A stretch of 64,000 nt of DNA, taken from NCBI RefSeq assembly GCF_029028005.1, contig NZ_JAOTPO010000008.1:62001-126000 (forward strand), in the 5' to 3' direction. The position numbers were made by a program, and so were the translations under genes. How positions within the stretch are numbered: the stretch's first letter is position 1; each line of letters opens with the position of its first letter. The notes under the pieces were generated by a model. It did not search any database, was not told where the DNA came from, and saw nothing but the letters and a program-made list of their open reading frames with translations. The DNA comes from Alkalihalobacterium chitinilyticum. Lineage in GTDB: Bacteria; Bacillota; Bacilli; Bacillales; Bacillaceae_F. This document shows, in pieces, positions 33,399 through 42,512 of the stretch.

Positions 33399-33522
33399 TG
33401 TAAAACTAGTTTAAAGGTCTGGGTGAATGTTGTCTGCACTTTTTATATAAAATGTAGGAAAGTTTAGGTCATTAGAAAATGCATGTTTAGAACATTTTCT
33501 TTGTTCCGGAGGTGTATATGAT

Positions 33523-33897
33523 ATGAATTTAACAAAAGAATCTTTTGAGGTAGAGATCAGTAACTCCATCACAGAGTGGGAAATGAATTATCTAGGGTGT
33601 GAATCTGTATCTGTTCAAGTAGATATATTACGAGATATGATTATTGTGACCTTAGAAGGTGTTCTAACACCAGCTGAATATACCCTTTGTGATACAAAAG
33701 AGGGGATGTTATCGGTAAAGAAAATTCGTTCGAAATTAATTGAATCTGGTATAGATGATATTAAGGAGATTATATCAAAAATTACTGGAGAAAAAGTGAA
33801 GAGCTTTCACACGGATATCTGCTCTCATACAGGCGAACGAGTGATGGTATTTAAATTGTTAAATAATTTAGAGAAAAACAGTAATATTAGGAAATAA
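33523..33897 (+). CDS. DUF2294 family protein
   Basis: Protein of 124 aa with the family pattern LTPAEYTLCDTKEG in the middle and ITGEKVKSFHTDICSHTGE then VMVFKL at the end. It is cytoplasmic, alpha/beta and of unknown function. GGAGGTG upstream. It follows icd by 124 nt in the same direction and could be read from the same promoter or its own. Confidence 0.8.
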   Translation: MNLTKESFEVEISNSITEWEMNYLGCESVSVQVDILRDMIIVTLEGVLTPAEYTLCDTKEGMLSVKKIRSKLIESGIDDIKEIISKITGEKVKSFHTDICSHTGERVMVFKLLNNLEKNSNIRK

Positions 33898-33969
33898 TGG
33901 GCAATCACAGTTTCCAGTATATTTACTCCAACAATATGGACGACGGGGTTTATAGTCAGTATTTTTAAA

Positions 33970-34004
33970 GATGGGTTCTATTTTATTTAGAGCCCTCTTT
34001 TTTG
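33970..34004 (+). terminator. weak terminator after the DUF2294 gene
   Basis: GGGTTCTATTTTATTTAGAGCCC with one mismatch, then TCTTTTTT. Confidence 0.5.
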
Positions 34005-34079
34005 TATTTTTATGTTACCATGACGAATATATATGGAAGTTTATTGAAAATTTAATCTTAACTAACAAGCAGTTTTTAT

Positions 34080-34112
34080 AAAAAAGAGATGTTAATTTTT
34101 ACACATCTCTTT
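34080..34112 (-). terminator. terminator of the oxidoreductase gene
   Basis: On the minus strand AGAGATGTGTAAAAATTAACATCTCT is followed by TTTTTT. Confidence 0.7.
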
Positions 34113-34140
34113 ACTTAGAATTCCTTGTGATTGAATATTA

Positions 34141-34761
34141 TTAGTAGGCAATACCTACACGTGATTTTATATAATCGCTTGTTTTTATCTGTCTAAATGT
34201 AAATTCTGCTGTATCCGGTACAGATATTTCAACTCCATCGTTTGGCAAAAAATCCCGCTCTATACGATATTTGCCAATCCTTTCTCCATCCGGCAAGTAG
34301 GTAGGACAGACAATCGTCCACTCGAGGGTTGAATGTTTAAGCATATCGTAAACTTTATGATGTTCTTTCGCTGCACGGGTTGACTTACGCTTTGATTCAC
34401 TTGACTGATAACGCAGTAAATTTGGGGTGGTTCTACTTTGCAGGATACCTGCAGTTCCTATAGTTATTATTCGTTTTATACCTTCTTTTTCCATTACTTC
34501 GATAATAAGTGGCATACTTTCTGGTAGAGTGGTGGTACCATCAGTATTTAGAGCGCTAATAACTATATCAATCCCATGCATTGCACGTAAGATATCATCT
34601 TTATTTAAAACATTACCTTGAAGAATAGTTAAATTTTGATTTTTTATTTGAATTTTCTCTGGAGTGCGAACTAATACAGTAACATGATGTCTGTCATGAA
34701 GGGCATGAGTAACTATTTGACTTCCAACTCGACCAGTTGCACCTAAAATTAGTAAATTCAT
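34141..34761 (-). CDS. NAD(P)-binding oxidoreductase, SDR_a5/NmrA-like
   Basis: Protein of 206 aa. The ATG at 34761 is chosen for AGGAGG 9 nt upstream. The N-terminal dinucleotide-binding loop is MNLLILGATGRVGSQIV and further family marks are ILQGNVLNKDD and IDIVISALNTDG. Such proteins are NAD(P)H-dependent reductases or sensors, often called biliverdin-reductase or flavin-reductase-like. Substrate unknown. Monocistronic. Confidence 0.85.
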   Translation of the reverse strand: MNLLILGATGRVGSQIVTHALHDRHHVTVLVRTPEKIQIKNQNLTILQGNVLNKDDILRAMHGIDIVISALNTDGTTTLPESMPLIIEVMEKEGIKRIITIGTAGILQSRTTPNLLRYQSSESKRKSTRAAKEHHKVYDMLKHSTLEWTIVCPTYLPDGERIGKYRIERDFLPNDGVEISVPDTAEFTFRQIKTSDYIKSRVGIAY

Positions 34762-35039
34762 AAGAATGAGCCTCCTTTTGCACATACTAATAGTTTACTA
34801 TAAAAGTGATTTGAAGAAGTAATTTGAGGATTTTTTATCTACCATTAATTGGATGAGATATTATTCCACTTAAATAGTACCCTACGAGGACCTCATGTAT
34901 CATAAAAAGTGGGTACAGGAGGTTTCTATTGTTATAGAATTTAGGCATAAACGATCTTATAATTTTACAAAAATAAACATGTTTATTTATAAGAAAAATG
35001 TGAAAAGGATATATAAGTCTAGTAAATAGGAGGGATATT
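34762..35039. other. intergenic region with promoters of divergent genes
   Basis: It separates the minus-strand oxidoreductase from the plus-strand PRC-barrel gene. No small gene is seen. Confidence 0.35.
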
Positions 35040-35828
35040 ATTTTACATTTTGCTTCTGTCTTAAAGCAATATAATGTAAAAGCAACTGATGGTGAATTAG
35101 GGAAGGTAAAAGATCTTTACATGGATGATGAGAATTGGATTGTTCGTTATTTAATTGTGGACACATTAAAGTGGTTACCTGGTAAAAAGGTGTTGGTTTC
35201 TCCGCTTGGAATGGACAACATTGATGAGCTGAATCGCCAAGTCGAAATTAAAGAAACGAAAGAAATGATTAAGGATAGTCCGAAAGTGAATGAGATAGAG
35301 CCGGTATCGAAAAAGCACGAAAAAATGATTAGTGATTATTTTGAATGGCCTTATTATTGGGCAGACCAAGGACTTTGGGGTTCTTTTCAAACTCCACGAG
35401 GGTTCGTAAATGCTTACGATAGTGGTCAGATAAAAAATCCATTAGATAGAGAACTAGAAAAAGAATCTCATTTAAGAAGTTTGAACGAAATACAAGGTGA
35501 GTTTACAGGTTACAAGATACAAGCAATAGACGGCGAAGTTGGACGTCTTTCAGACTTGGTTATTGATGATGATAGCTGGTTTGTTCGTTATATTCTGGTA
35601 GAAACAAGTACCATATTACCAGGAAGGTTAGTATTAATACCACCAGAGTTAATTCAAAGCGTTGATTGGTATTCAAAAACAGTTTCCGTTCATCTAACAA
35701 ATGACCAAATTAAAAATGCACCTCCATATGAACCAGGAATGCCGTTTACTCGTGAATATGAAGAACATTTATATAGAAGCTATGGAAAAGAAGCCTATTG
35801 GAAGGAAAGACAATCCACTCATTATTAG
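35040..35828 (+). CDS. tandem PRC-barrel protein with a probable ATT start
   Basis: Protein of about 262 aa with two PRC-barrel repeats: VLKQYNVKATDGELGKV...WIVRYLIVDT...PGKKVLVSP, and EFTGYKIQAIDGEVGRL...WFVRYILVET...PGRLVLIPP. AGGAGGG at 35028-35034 points to a start near 35040, where the codon in frame is ATT followed by TTA CAT TTT; in relatives Met sits at exactly that place. The first in-frame ATG (35121) has no ribosome binding site and would remove the first strands. Either a true ATT start, a mutation or a base error. PRC-barrel proteins bind RNA or protein partners; the role here is unknown. Confidence 0.75.
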   Translation: MLHFASVLKQYNVKATDGELGKVKDLYMDDENWIVRYLIVDTLKWLPGKKVLVSPLGMDNIDELNRQVEIKETKEMIKDSPKVNEIEPVSKKHEKMISDYFEWPYYWADQGLWGSFQTPRGFVNAYDSGQIKNPLDRELEKESHLRSLNEIQGEFTGYKIQAIDGEVGRLSDLVIDDDSWFVRYILVETSTILPGRLVLIPPELIQSVDWYSKTVSVHLTNDQIKNAPPYEPGMPFTREYEEHLYRSYGKEAYWKERQSTHY

Positions 35829-36047
35829 GGCTTAATAAACTTCAACGTTGTGCAATGAATTAACAGTAAGGGAAGCCTTTAAGAACAAGGTTTCCCTTAC
35901 TAGTATGTGTTCAAATTAACGTTCTGTTTAATTGTGTGCTAGCTCATGTTATAATGAGAAACTTAGGATAATAATAACTTTTGCTCATAATTAAACGGAT
36001 GCTAAGATAAGCCTCCGCCTTGAGATAAAATAGAGAGGTGTAAGAGA

Positions 36048-36257
36048 ATGAATAAACGATGGACAATCGGTAAAATTAAAGAATTTGTTGAGAAGAATTC
36101 GGAAAGTAAGTTGTTATCGACGGAATATTTGGGTTTTTCTCAAAAGTTACTGTTTAAATGTGCATGTGGTAGCCATTTTGAAAAAACATTTACTAAATTT
36201 AAAAATAATAATCAACGTAAATGTGACGTATGCCAACCACCCAAAGCTTCACGCTAA
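36048..36257 (+). CDS. small zinc-ribbon protein
   Basis: Protein of 69 aa with CACG at about 38-41 and CDVC at about 59-62, a treble-clef or zinc-ribbon pair as in DUF723-like repeats or homing endonuclease accessory domains. AGAGGTG upstream. No partner gene adjacent. Function unknown. Confidence 0.65.
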   Translation: MNKRWTIGKIKEFVEKNSESKLLSTEYLGFSQKLLFKCACGSHFEKTFTKFKNNNQRKCDVCQPPKASR

Positions 36258-36276
36258 ACGTATACCGAAAAGACGA

Positions 36277-36319
36277 AGTGCTAGTTTCTATTTAAATAGA
36301 AGTTGGCGCTATTTTTTTA
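36277..36319 (+). terminator. terminator of the zinc-ribbon gene
   Basis: AGTGCTAGTTTCTAT and ATAGAAGTTGGCGCT pair with G:U and one mismatch, then ATTTTTTT. Confidence 0.7.
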
Positions 36320-36543
36320 TAGAGTAAGCTAAGGGCGAGTGAAGCTCAATCTGGAATTATTTTGAAGTCGTTTTCTCTGGATATTAACGGAAGCTTATAT
36401 TGAAGACCGGTAAATTTATTTAATAAATGTAGTAGAATGAGTGTTCTATTTATTTATATACTGGTATAATTCACACATAGACGAATGTATGATCGTATCA
36501 TATGTTATGATTAAGCAAATGACAAAAGAGAGGACTGTTTATA

Positions 36544-36819
36544 TTGATATCTCTCATGTGTGGAACATGTGCCATAGAGGAAGAACGATCCGTCGAGGAA
36601 AGAAAGGAATTGTCCAAAAGATTAAGGCCGAATAAAGTGCATCAATGTCCAAGTTGCAGCTTCTATTTTGGCATGTTTAACTATCAACCTCGCAGAGTTA
36701 AAGAAGTAGATCGTTTATTGGACCTTGAAGTAGAAGAAGAGCAGGTTGTAGAAGAAGAAAATGAAGTGATTGAAGAAAAGAAGCCAAAAATGATTGAGGA
36801 ACAAATTAGTTTGTTTTAA
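36544..36819 (+). CDS. zinc-finger protein ending in a clamp-binding-like motif
   Basis: Protein of 91 aa from TTG (or 87 aa from the ATG at 36556). CGTC and CPSC form a zinc ribbon in the first 40 residues, followed by a very acidic segment rich in Glu and Val, and the protein ends EEQISLF. QxSLF at a free C-terminus resembles the QL(S/D)LF sliding-clamp binding motif. It lies 15 nt before the YdjM-like gene and is probably in one operon with it. Family not recognised. Confidence 0.6.
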   Translation: MISLMCGTCAIEEERSVEERKELSKRLRPNKVHQCPSCSFYFGMFNYQPRRVKEVDRLLDLEVEEEQVVEEENEVIEEKKPKMIEEQISLF

Positions 36820-36834
36820 TGGAAGGGACGTTCA

Positions 36835-37464
36835 ATGAAAGGATCAACTCATTTAGTAGTCGGTGTGGCACTAGGGGGAGCCTTTGCATACATCGGCAAA
36901 TATGAACTGGTTGAGACGATAGGAATTGTCACAACTTGTGCAATTGCATCCATTATTCCTGATATGGATACGAACAGTAAGATTACAAGAAAACTAACGA
37001 TCCCAGTTACGCTGGTCTACGCATTTTTAGGGATTGTTGGATTAATGATTACCGGATATGGCTATTGGCTATTGGAAGGAACAGAAAAAATAGTAGGAAT
37101 GATCATTGGGTGTAGTTTAATCGTCTTACCACAACTGATTATTAAGCCTAAATCCATGCTCATACTCACGGGTTCATGTACATTAGTAGTTGGTATCTTA
37201 CTGTCTCACCTTTGGATTATCGGCCTCGCGATCTATATGATTATATCCGCCTTTGCTCCTCACCGCGGCATCACTCACAGCATCTGGGGATTTGCCTTTT
37301 TTGGCTGGATTTTATCTGAATTTCAAGCGTTTGTGGGAATGGATATGTTGATGGCAGCAGGGTTAATCGGATATGCCTCCCATTTAATTTGTGATATGAA
37401 ATGGCTCCCTTTCAACCGCAAAGGGATTAAGCTTTTTCAACCGTTTATTAAATTAGAGTTTTGA
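36835..37464 (+). CDS. YdjM-family membrane metal-dependent hydrolase
   Basis: Protein of 209 aa. Metal ligands typical of the family are MKGSTHLVVG at the N-terminus, IPDMDTNSK, and HRGITHSIWGF; the last motif is ASHLICDMKW. About six membrane helices. LexA-regulated YdjM-like proteins are inner membrane hydrolases of unknown substrate. ATG with GGAAGGGACG upstream, directly after the zinc-finger gene. Confidence 0.85.
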   Translation: MKGSTHLVVGVALGGAFAYIGKYELVETIGIVTTCAIASIIPDMDTNSKITRKLTIPVTLVYAFLGIVGLMITGYGYWLLEGTEKIVGMIIGCSLIVLPQLIIKPKSMLILTGSCTLVVGILLSHLWIIGLAIYMIISAFAPHRGITHSIWGFAFFGWILSEFQAFVGMDMLMAAGLIGYASHLICDMKWLPFNRKGIKLFQPFIKLEF

Positions 37465-37614
37465 ATCCACAATTGATATTGTTGAACATGTTCACAGGCA
37501 CCCAAGAGTTTGATAAAAGGTGCTTTAGCATGGTATAAGTGTAAAAGAAGCACGGACATTTTTTATCTTGGGGAAGAGGTTTGGCCTCATATCCCATAAT
37601 GAAAGGATTGGAAT

Positions 37615-38604
37615 TTGAAGATGAAAGATAATTTTTGGCGTGATTTACCACGACCTTTTTTTATACTGGCACCAATGGAAGAAGTAACGGATGTTGTTTT
37701 TCGCCATGTAGTAAGCGCGGCGGCCAGACCTGATGTGTTTTTTACCGAGTTTGCAAACAGTGAGAGTTATTGTCACCCCGAGGGAAACAAAAGTGTACGC
37801 GGGCGTTTGACTTTTACAGAGGATGAACAACCGATTGTAGCCCATATATGGGGAGATAAACCTGAACACTTTCGGCAAATGAGTATTGGTATGGCGGAAC
37901 TTGGGTTTAGGGGTGTGGATATCAATATGGGCTGTCCTGTACCTAATGTGGCACGGCATGGGAAGGGAAGTGGCCTTATTCGTCGTCCGGAAGTTGCAGC
38001 CGAGTTAATACAAGCAGCAAAAGCCGGGGGATTGCCCGTTAGCGTTAAGACAAGGCTTGGTTACACGGATGTCGACGAATGGCGCGAATGGCTGACACAC
38101 ATATTGAAACAAGATATTGCTAATCTTTCCATTCATCTGCGCACCAGAGATGAAATGAGTAAAGTAGATGCTCACTGGGAGCTGATCCCGGAGATCAAGA
38201 AACTTCGAGACCAAGTGGCACCTGATACGCTATTGACGATCAATGGCGATATTCTAGATCGTCAAACTGGGTTGAAGCTCGCCAACCAATATGGTGTGGA
38301 TGGGGTGATGATCGGCCGCGGTATTTTCAATAATCCGTTTGCCTTTGAAAAAGAGCCGAGAGATCATAGTAGTGAGGAATTACTCGATCTTTTACGATTG
38401 CATATGGATCTCCATGATAAATACTCTGGATTAGAGCTACGTCCGTTTAAGGCTCTTCATCGCTTTTTTAAGATATATGTCAAAGGATTTCGAGGGGCAA
38501 GTGGATTAAGAAATGAACTAATGAACACGGAGTCAACAGATGAAGTGCGTGAATTGCTCGATAGTTTTGTATCAAAGAATTTCGATGAAATCGGGGAACA
38601 GTAG
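37615..38604 (+). CDS. tRNA-dihydrouridine synthase
   Basis: Protein of 329 aa. FMN TIM barrel with [31 protein letters not shown] (catalytic Cys region), [10 protein letters not shown], and [13 protein letters not shown]. It reduces uridine in the tRNA D-loop using NADPH. Similar in length to the Bacillus YfjN type. TTG at 37615 has AAAGGA 7 nt upstream; ATG at 37621 is the alternative. Confidence 0.92.
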   Translation: MKMKDNFWRDLPRPFFILAPMEEVTDVVFRHVVSAAARPDVFFTEFANSESYCHPEGNKSVRGRLTFTEDEQPIVAHIWGDKPEHFRQMSIGMAELGFRGVDINMGCPVPNVARHGKGSGLIRRPEVAAELIQAAKAGGLPVSVKTRLGYTDVDEWREWLTHILKQDIANLSIHLRTRDEMSKVDAHWELIPEIKKLRDQVAPDTLLTINGDILDRQTGLKLANQYGVDGVMIGRGIFNNPFAFEKEPRDHSSEELLDLLRLHMDLHDKYSGLELRPFKALHRFFKIYVKGFRGASGLRNELMNTESTDEVRELLDSFVSKNFDEIGEQ

Positions 38605-38655
38605 TAGTACTGTCTCCATTCAAGGTAAAAGCGAAGAGAGTTAATCATGATAAAA

Positions 38656-38686
38656 AAATCGTGCATGGTCGAAACGTGCACGATTT
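38656..38686 (+). terminator. terminator after the dus gene
   Basis: AAATCGTGCA pairs with TGCACGATTT; both strands are A/T-rich outside the stem, so it could work in both directions. Confidence 0.65.
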
Positions 38687-38860
38687 AATAACAAATGATA
38701 ATTGAATATAATTTTTGGACAGATGACAGACACCAGAATCTAAGGTTTAAATCCATTCTTGTGTAGTTATGTAACAGAGATAAAGAGAGTTCCATCTGAT
38801 TATATTCATGAGCCGTGGTTATTTCCCACTTACAATAGTGGATTAAATTTTAGACAGAGA

Positions 38861-38911
38861 GAAACTCCACATTTCCGTGGGGTATGAACAAAACCCCTCT
38901 ATGGAAGTTTC
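38861..38911 (+). promoter_or_regulatory. hairpin upstream of the SDR gene
   Basis: GAAACTCCA pairs with TGGAAGTTTC, with an inner GTGGGG/CCCC pairing. It ends 54 nt before the start codon and has no T run. It may be part of the leader RNA or an operator. Confidence 0.35.
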
Positions 38912-38965
38912 ACTTAATAAAAATCCAAGAATATTATTCCTCTTAAACAATAAGGAGTGTCCCAT

Positions 38966-39868
38966 ATGTCTAATAAAATAGTAATCATTACAGGTGCAAA
39001 TAGTGGTTTAGGTTTTGAAACAGCGAAATATTTTGTAAGTACAAAAGATACAGTCATTATGGCCGTAAGAACGATAAATAAAGGTGAACAAGCAAAGAAA
39101 AAATTGCTTCAAATGTATCCGGATGGTCAAATTGAGGTCATGAAGCTAGATTTAGCAAGCTTATCCAGTGTACATGCGTTTGCAGATGAATTTTCAAAGA
39201 AATATGAAAGAGTAGATCTATTGATCAATAATGCTGGCGTCATGCTTCCTCCATATACAAAAACAGAAGATGGTTTTGAGCTTCAATTTGGTAGTAATCA
39301 TTTAGGTCATTTTGCATTAACAGGACTGCTGCTGCCATTACTCGAGAATGGAGAGTGTTCTCGTGTGGTAACACTAAGCTCGATAGCACATCGAAGTGGC
39401 GTAATAGATTTTGAGAATTTGGATGGTTCTAAAGGATATAAAGGGATGAAATTCTATAGTCAAAGTAAGCTAGCCAACTTATTGTTTGCTAAGGAGCTAG
39501 ATGATCGTTTGAAAGAGAATGGGTATAAAACGATTAGTGTCGCAGCACATCCTGGCGTATCATCGACCAATCTCTTTAAAATAGGAAAAGAAACTACACC
39601 CTGGTATATCAAACCCCTCATGAAAATAATTGCTCAGTCTGCTGAACAAGGTGCCTTACCTACAATCATGGCAGCAACTGATGAGAAACTAGTGGGCGGA
39701 GAATACATCGGTCCCGACGGTCGAGGTAATCGTACCGGGAAACCGACAATCGAAGTACCTAAACCAACCGTCTATAACAAAGAAACGATGAAGAGGTTAT
39801 GGGATGTGTCAGAGGAGCTAACATCCGTTCGTTATGACTTAAAATACAAAGTAATATCTTTATCATAA
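38966..39868 (+). CDS. SDR oxidoreductase, retinol dehydrogenase-like
   Basis: Protein of 300 aa, ATG at 38966 with AAGGAG 8 nt upstream. Classical SDR marks are TGANSGLGFETAKYF near the N-terminus, NNAGVM, the catalytic Ser in LSSIAHRSG and YSQSKLANLLFA (Tyr, Lys), and AAHPGVSSTNL. Likely NADP(H)-dependent; substrate unknown. Monocistronic. Confidence 0.9.
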   Translation: MSNKIVIITGANSGLGFETAKYFVSTKDTVIMAVRTINKGEQAKKKLLQMYPDGQIEVMKLDLASLSSVHAFADEFSKKYERVDLLINNAGVMLPPYTKTEDGFELQFGSNHLGHFALTGLLLPLLENGECSRVVTLSSIAHRSGVIDFENLDGSKGYKGMKFYSQSKLANLLFAKELDDRLKENGYKTISVAAHPGVSSTNLFKIGKETTPWYIKPLMKIIAQSAEQGALPTIMAATDEKLVGGEYIGPDGRGNRTGKPTIEVPKPTVYNKETMKRLWDVSEELTSVRYDLKYKVISLS

Positions 39869-39872
39869 TATA

Positions 39873-39936
39873 GCCAGTAACCCCCATCTTCAACGAGTGG
39901 AACGAGTAAGTGGGGGATGAATGGCTCTTTTTTGTT
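39873..39936 (+). terminator. terminator of the SDR gene
   Basis: AGCCAGTAACCCCCAT pairs with GTGGGGGATGAATGGCT, followed by CTTTTTT. Confidence 0.7.
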
Positions 39937-40012
39937 TTTTCTATGGTAATAATATGAAACTTAGAAAGATGTTGCGAATGTATGTTCATTAAAAAGTAAA
40001 GTTTAGTAACAA

Positions 40013-40046
40013 AGAGTGTTGGCATGGTTTGTGCCAACACTCTTTG
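40013..40046 (-). terminator. strong terminator of the Pro/Tyr-rich gene
   Basis: AAAGAGTGTTGGCA (40012-40025) pairs perfectly with TGCCAACACTCTTT. It is placed at the end of the minus-strand gene. Confidence 0.75.
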
Positions 40047-41495
40047 CTATATCTGTTCAAAAAACATAGTGTCTACATATTTACCGAATGGATAATAGTT
40101 TCCCATGTCTTGAGGTGTAACTATTTCGTTCGTAGGTACATCCGCCGCTGTGTGATGCAGAAAGTTTTCGGATATTTGATTATTTCTGTAAAAAAGGAAA
40201 AGAGGAACTAAAGGAAGTTGGCTAGCGTCAATCCATGTAAATCCATTTTCGGGGGTGACGGATGATGGACGTGAGGCTCCAAAACTTATAACAAGATTTA
40301 CATAACCACTCTTATCAATAATTGTCTGATAATCTGAGATTGTATAGAGTCCCGCAAGACCAATTGGTGTTATAAAACTCATACTCCAATATTGCATATC
40401 TTCATCGCCTACGATTCCGAAATTACGATACGTATCCGGGAAAGTAGGAGCTTTCCAGCGAATAAACAACAACTTATCGGGGTCCCTGTCAATTAGATTG
40501 GAAAGGGTATAGACCGTATTGCCTTCAGGTTGAAGAAATCTTGGTGCGAATCGCTTCCAAGTTAAATCGTAACCCTGTCTAAAATCCATCTTTATGTTGT
40601 TTCTTTTATTACTATTGGCGAAATAATTTAAATTAATAAAGTCATCAAAATCCATTTGATTCTGTTGATTGTTGTTCTGCTGGTTTGTATTTTGCAACTC
40701 TGCAGAATAAAGACTACTACTTTCAAAGTTACAATGGGTTCGGTGTCCTTTATCTTTTTCTGAACTATAAGTGATAAAGGGAAGATCGACACCTCCTGTT
40801 TTATCATAGCCTATACTCGGAACGTAAATTCTTAATACAATCATCCCAAATCTATTTGGTTCCCCATTTTTAAAAGTTCCCGCGTAAATCACATTATTAC
40901 CCGCTCCAGGAACAAAATGATTAGATCCTTCTGGAGGAGCAGTAAAGCGGATTCTCAAGGTATAGTTACGGTTTGTTGCATCCCAATTTGCACCAGGCAT
41001 AAAGGGGTTCGTACTTCCTGGATCAGGAATTAACTCACGTCCCACTACTGAATCAACTAAACGATGAGATGGAATACTAGCTATATTAAAGGTGAAATAT
41101 CTTGCATAGGGATATCGCCCTCTGATCACAATTTCCGTTTTGGGATCAACCTCATACGGAAAAGTATAATAGCTGGCGTTGTGGTCCCCTAGGAAAAAAT
41201 AACTATTGCTTGGTTGATAAATCCAATTTTGATGAGGACCCGGAATTGGACCATTAGGAGAGGTTTGGTAAGGTTGACTTGGCGCTAATGGTGGGCTTGG
41301 AACAATATTTCGGTTAAACTGAGTTGGAACATCAGGATAGACTTGGTAAGTAGGATTCTGTGATACAGGTGAGTTTGGACCAATATTATAATAAGGTTGG
41401 GATGTATAAGAAGGAGTAAAGTAATAATGTTGTGGTTGTGTAATAAAATTAGGACCAGTTTGTTTAAAATATAAACTTCTCACAATAACGTTCAC
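40047..41495 (-). CDS. Pro/Tyr-rich two-part protein, possibly spore surface
   Basis: Protein of 482 aa, function unknown. The first ~110 residues are a disordered tail rich in Pro, Tyr, Gln and Asn (FTPSYTSQPYYNIGPNSP). Then comes a beta-rich domain with TEIVIRGRYPYARYFTF and FGMIVLRIYVP, a QNTNQQNNNQQNQ linker near residue 270, and a second beta-rich part. No signal peptide. The protein at 52196-53836 has the same plan, including a P-x-x-x-YF-x-F strand. Such tails are common in spore coat proteins, but the coat role is a guess. GTG start at 41495, or 41483. Confidence 0.6.
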   Translation of the reverse strand: MNVIVRSLYFKQTGPNFITQPQHYYFTPSYTSQPYYNIGPNSPVSQNPTYQVYPDVPTQFNRNIVPSPPLAPSQPYQTSPNGPIPGPHQNWIYQPSNSYFFLGDHNASYYTFPYEVDPKTEIVIRGRYPYARYFTFNIASIPSHRLVDSVVGRELIPDPGSTNPFMPGANWDATNRNYTLRIRFTAPPEGSNHFVPGAGNNVIYAGTFKNGEPNRFGMIVLRIYVPSIGYDKTGGVDLPFITYSSEKDKGHRTHCNFESSSLYSAELQNTNQQNNNQQNQMDFDDFINLNYFANSNKRNNIKMDFRQGYDLTWKRFAPRFLQPEGNTVYTLSNLIDRDPDKLLFIRWKAPTFPDTYRNFGIVGDEDMQYWSMSFITPIGLAGLYTISDYQTIIDKSGYVNLVISFGASRPSSVTPENGFTWIDASQLPLVPLFLFYRNNQISENFLHHTAADVPTNEIVTPQDMGNYYPFGKYVDTMFFEQI

Positions 41496-41641
41496 ACCTC
41501 TCTTATTATTCTTTTATTAATGTATGCTCCCATTTAAAACCTGTGTAAAATGACTATGTTTTTCAATCTTTTGCTAACCAGTTTAATTGAATAACAACGA
41601 CACTTAAGTTATTCCAATGAGAAAATTAAAGGAGGAATAAG

Positions 41642-41866
41642 ATGTTAGGCTTACCAAAAGGAGAGGTCTTCTTAGTTGCTTGGACAAAAGAGTGGAACAA
41701 AGAATTTTTACTAGAGAAAGAAAAAATACAAGATACAATAGGTCAATACATAATGGATATACATCACATTGGAAGTACGTCAATAAATCATTTAAGTGCA
41801 AAACCTAAACATAAATACGCGGAAGAGAAAACTACTTTTGTTAAATCAATATTAGAAAAGGTTTAA
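41642..41866 (+). pseudogene. GrpB-family protein with internal deletion
   Basis: Encodes 74 aa. Residues 1-55 are the GrpB N-terminus (nucleotidyltransferase-like: MLGLPKGEVFLVAWTKEW, HHIGSTSINHLSAKP). The remaining residues (KHKYAEEKTTFVKSILEKV) are the normal GrpB C-terminus. About 95 central residues, including the metal-binding acids after AKP, are missing in frame. The strong AAAGGAGG and open frame are kept. It is the first unit of the cassette-like array. Confidence 0.8.
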
Positions 41867-41877
41867 AAGCTATCTTT

Positions 41878-41998
41878 ACTAAGCAAAGCGGAAGCGGTAG
41901 CTTATTAAAGGCTATCGCTGCAATAGATACAGTTCGTTTTTTTATGCCCATCGATTGGAAAATGATGTTAAACTAAAGAGCAGGTTAGTGCAACAAGG
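41878..41998 (+). repeat. cassette repeat R1
   Basis: Hairpin GCGGTAGC...GCTATCGC, then a T run with TTTATGCCCA, then ATTGGAAAATGATGTTAAACT and GCAGGTTAGTGCAACAAGGG. Confidence 0.8.
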
Positions 41999-42045
41999 GA
42001 TGATATAATTAACATTAATAAACAAAGGGAAGTAGGTCATTTTTA

Positions 42046-42354
42046 ATGAAAGTCATTACTTTGTGTGGGTCTACGAAGTTTAAAGAACAATTTGAGAAAG
42101 CAAATGCTTATCTTACATTGCAAGGGAACATTGTTATTAGTCTTGGCTTTTTTGAACAAAGTGAAGGCATTGAAATCACACAGGAACAAGCAGAGTTATT
42201 TGAGAAAATACATTATGAAAAAATTAATATGTCTGATGAAATATTTGTTATTGATGTAAATGGCTACATTGGAAATAGTACGCGAAAAGAAATTGATTAT
42301 GCAAAACAACATGGTAAATCAATAGGTTTTTATTCTCAAAGTGAAATCAAATAA
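42046..42354 (+). CDS. nucleoside 2-deoxyribosyltransferase-like protein
   Basis: Protein of 102 aa, short for the fold. It has MKVITLCGSTKFKEQF at the N-terminus, EQSEGIEITQEQAELFEKIHYEKI in the middle, and DEIFVIDVNGYIGNSTRKEIDYA, matching the Rossmann-like nucleoside 2-deoxyribosyltransferase/DUF4406 type where the acidic and G-x-S-T region binds nucleotide. Activity unproven. It is a single gene between repeats R1 and R2. Confidence 0.75.
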   Translation: MKVITLCGSTKFKEQFEKANAYLTLQGNIVISLGFFEQSEGIEITQEQAELFEKIHYEKINMSDEIFVIDVNGYIGNSTRKEIDYAKQHGKSIGFYSQSEIK

Positions 42355-42365
42355 TGAAATTCTTA

Positions 42366-42465
42366 TAAAGCTAACGGGTTGCGTTAGTTGAATTAGAGCT
42401 GTAAAAGATGCAGCTCTTTTTTTATGCCTACAAAATGGAAAATGATGTTAAAATAAAGGCTGGGT
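42366..42465 (+). repeat. cassette repeat R2 with terminator
   Basis: AAGCTAACGGGTTGCG start, terminator hairpin AGAGCTGTAAAAGATGCAGCTCT with T run, TATGCCTACAAAATGGAAAAT, GATGTTAAAATAAAG. Confidence 0.85.
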
Positions 42466-42512
42466 GTTTGATGAAATTTCAGTTAATATATTGGTGTTAA
42501 GGGGGGAATTTT

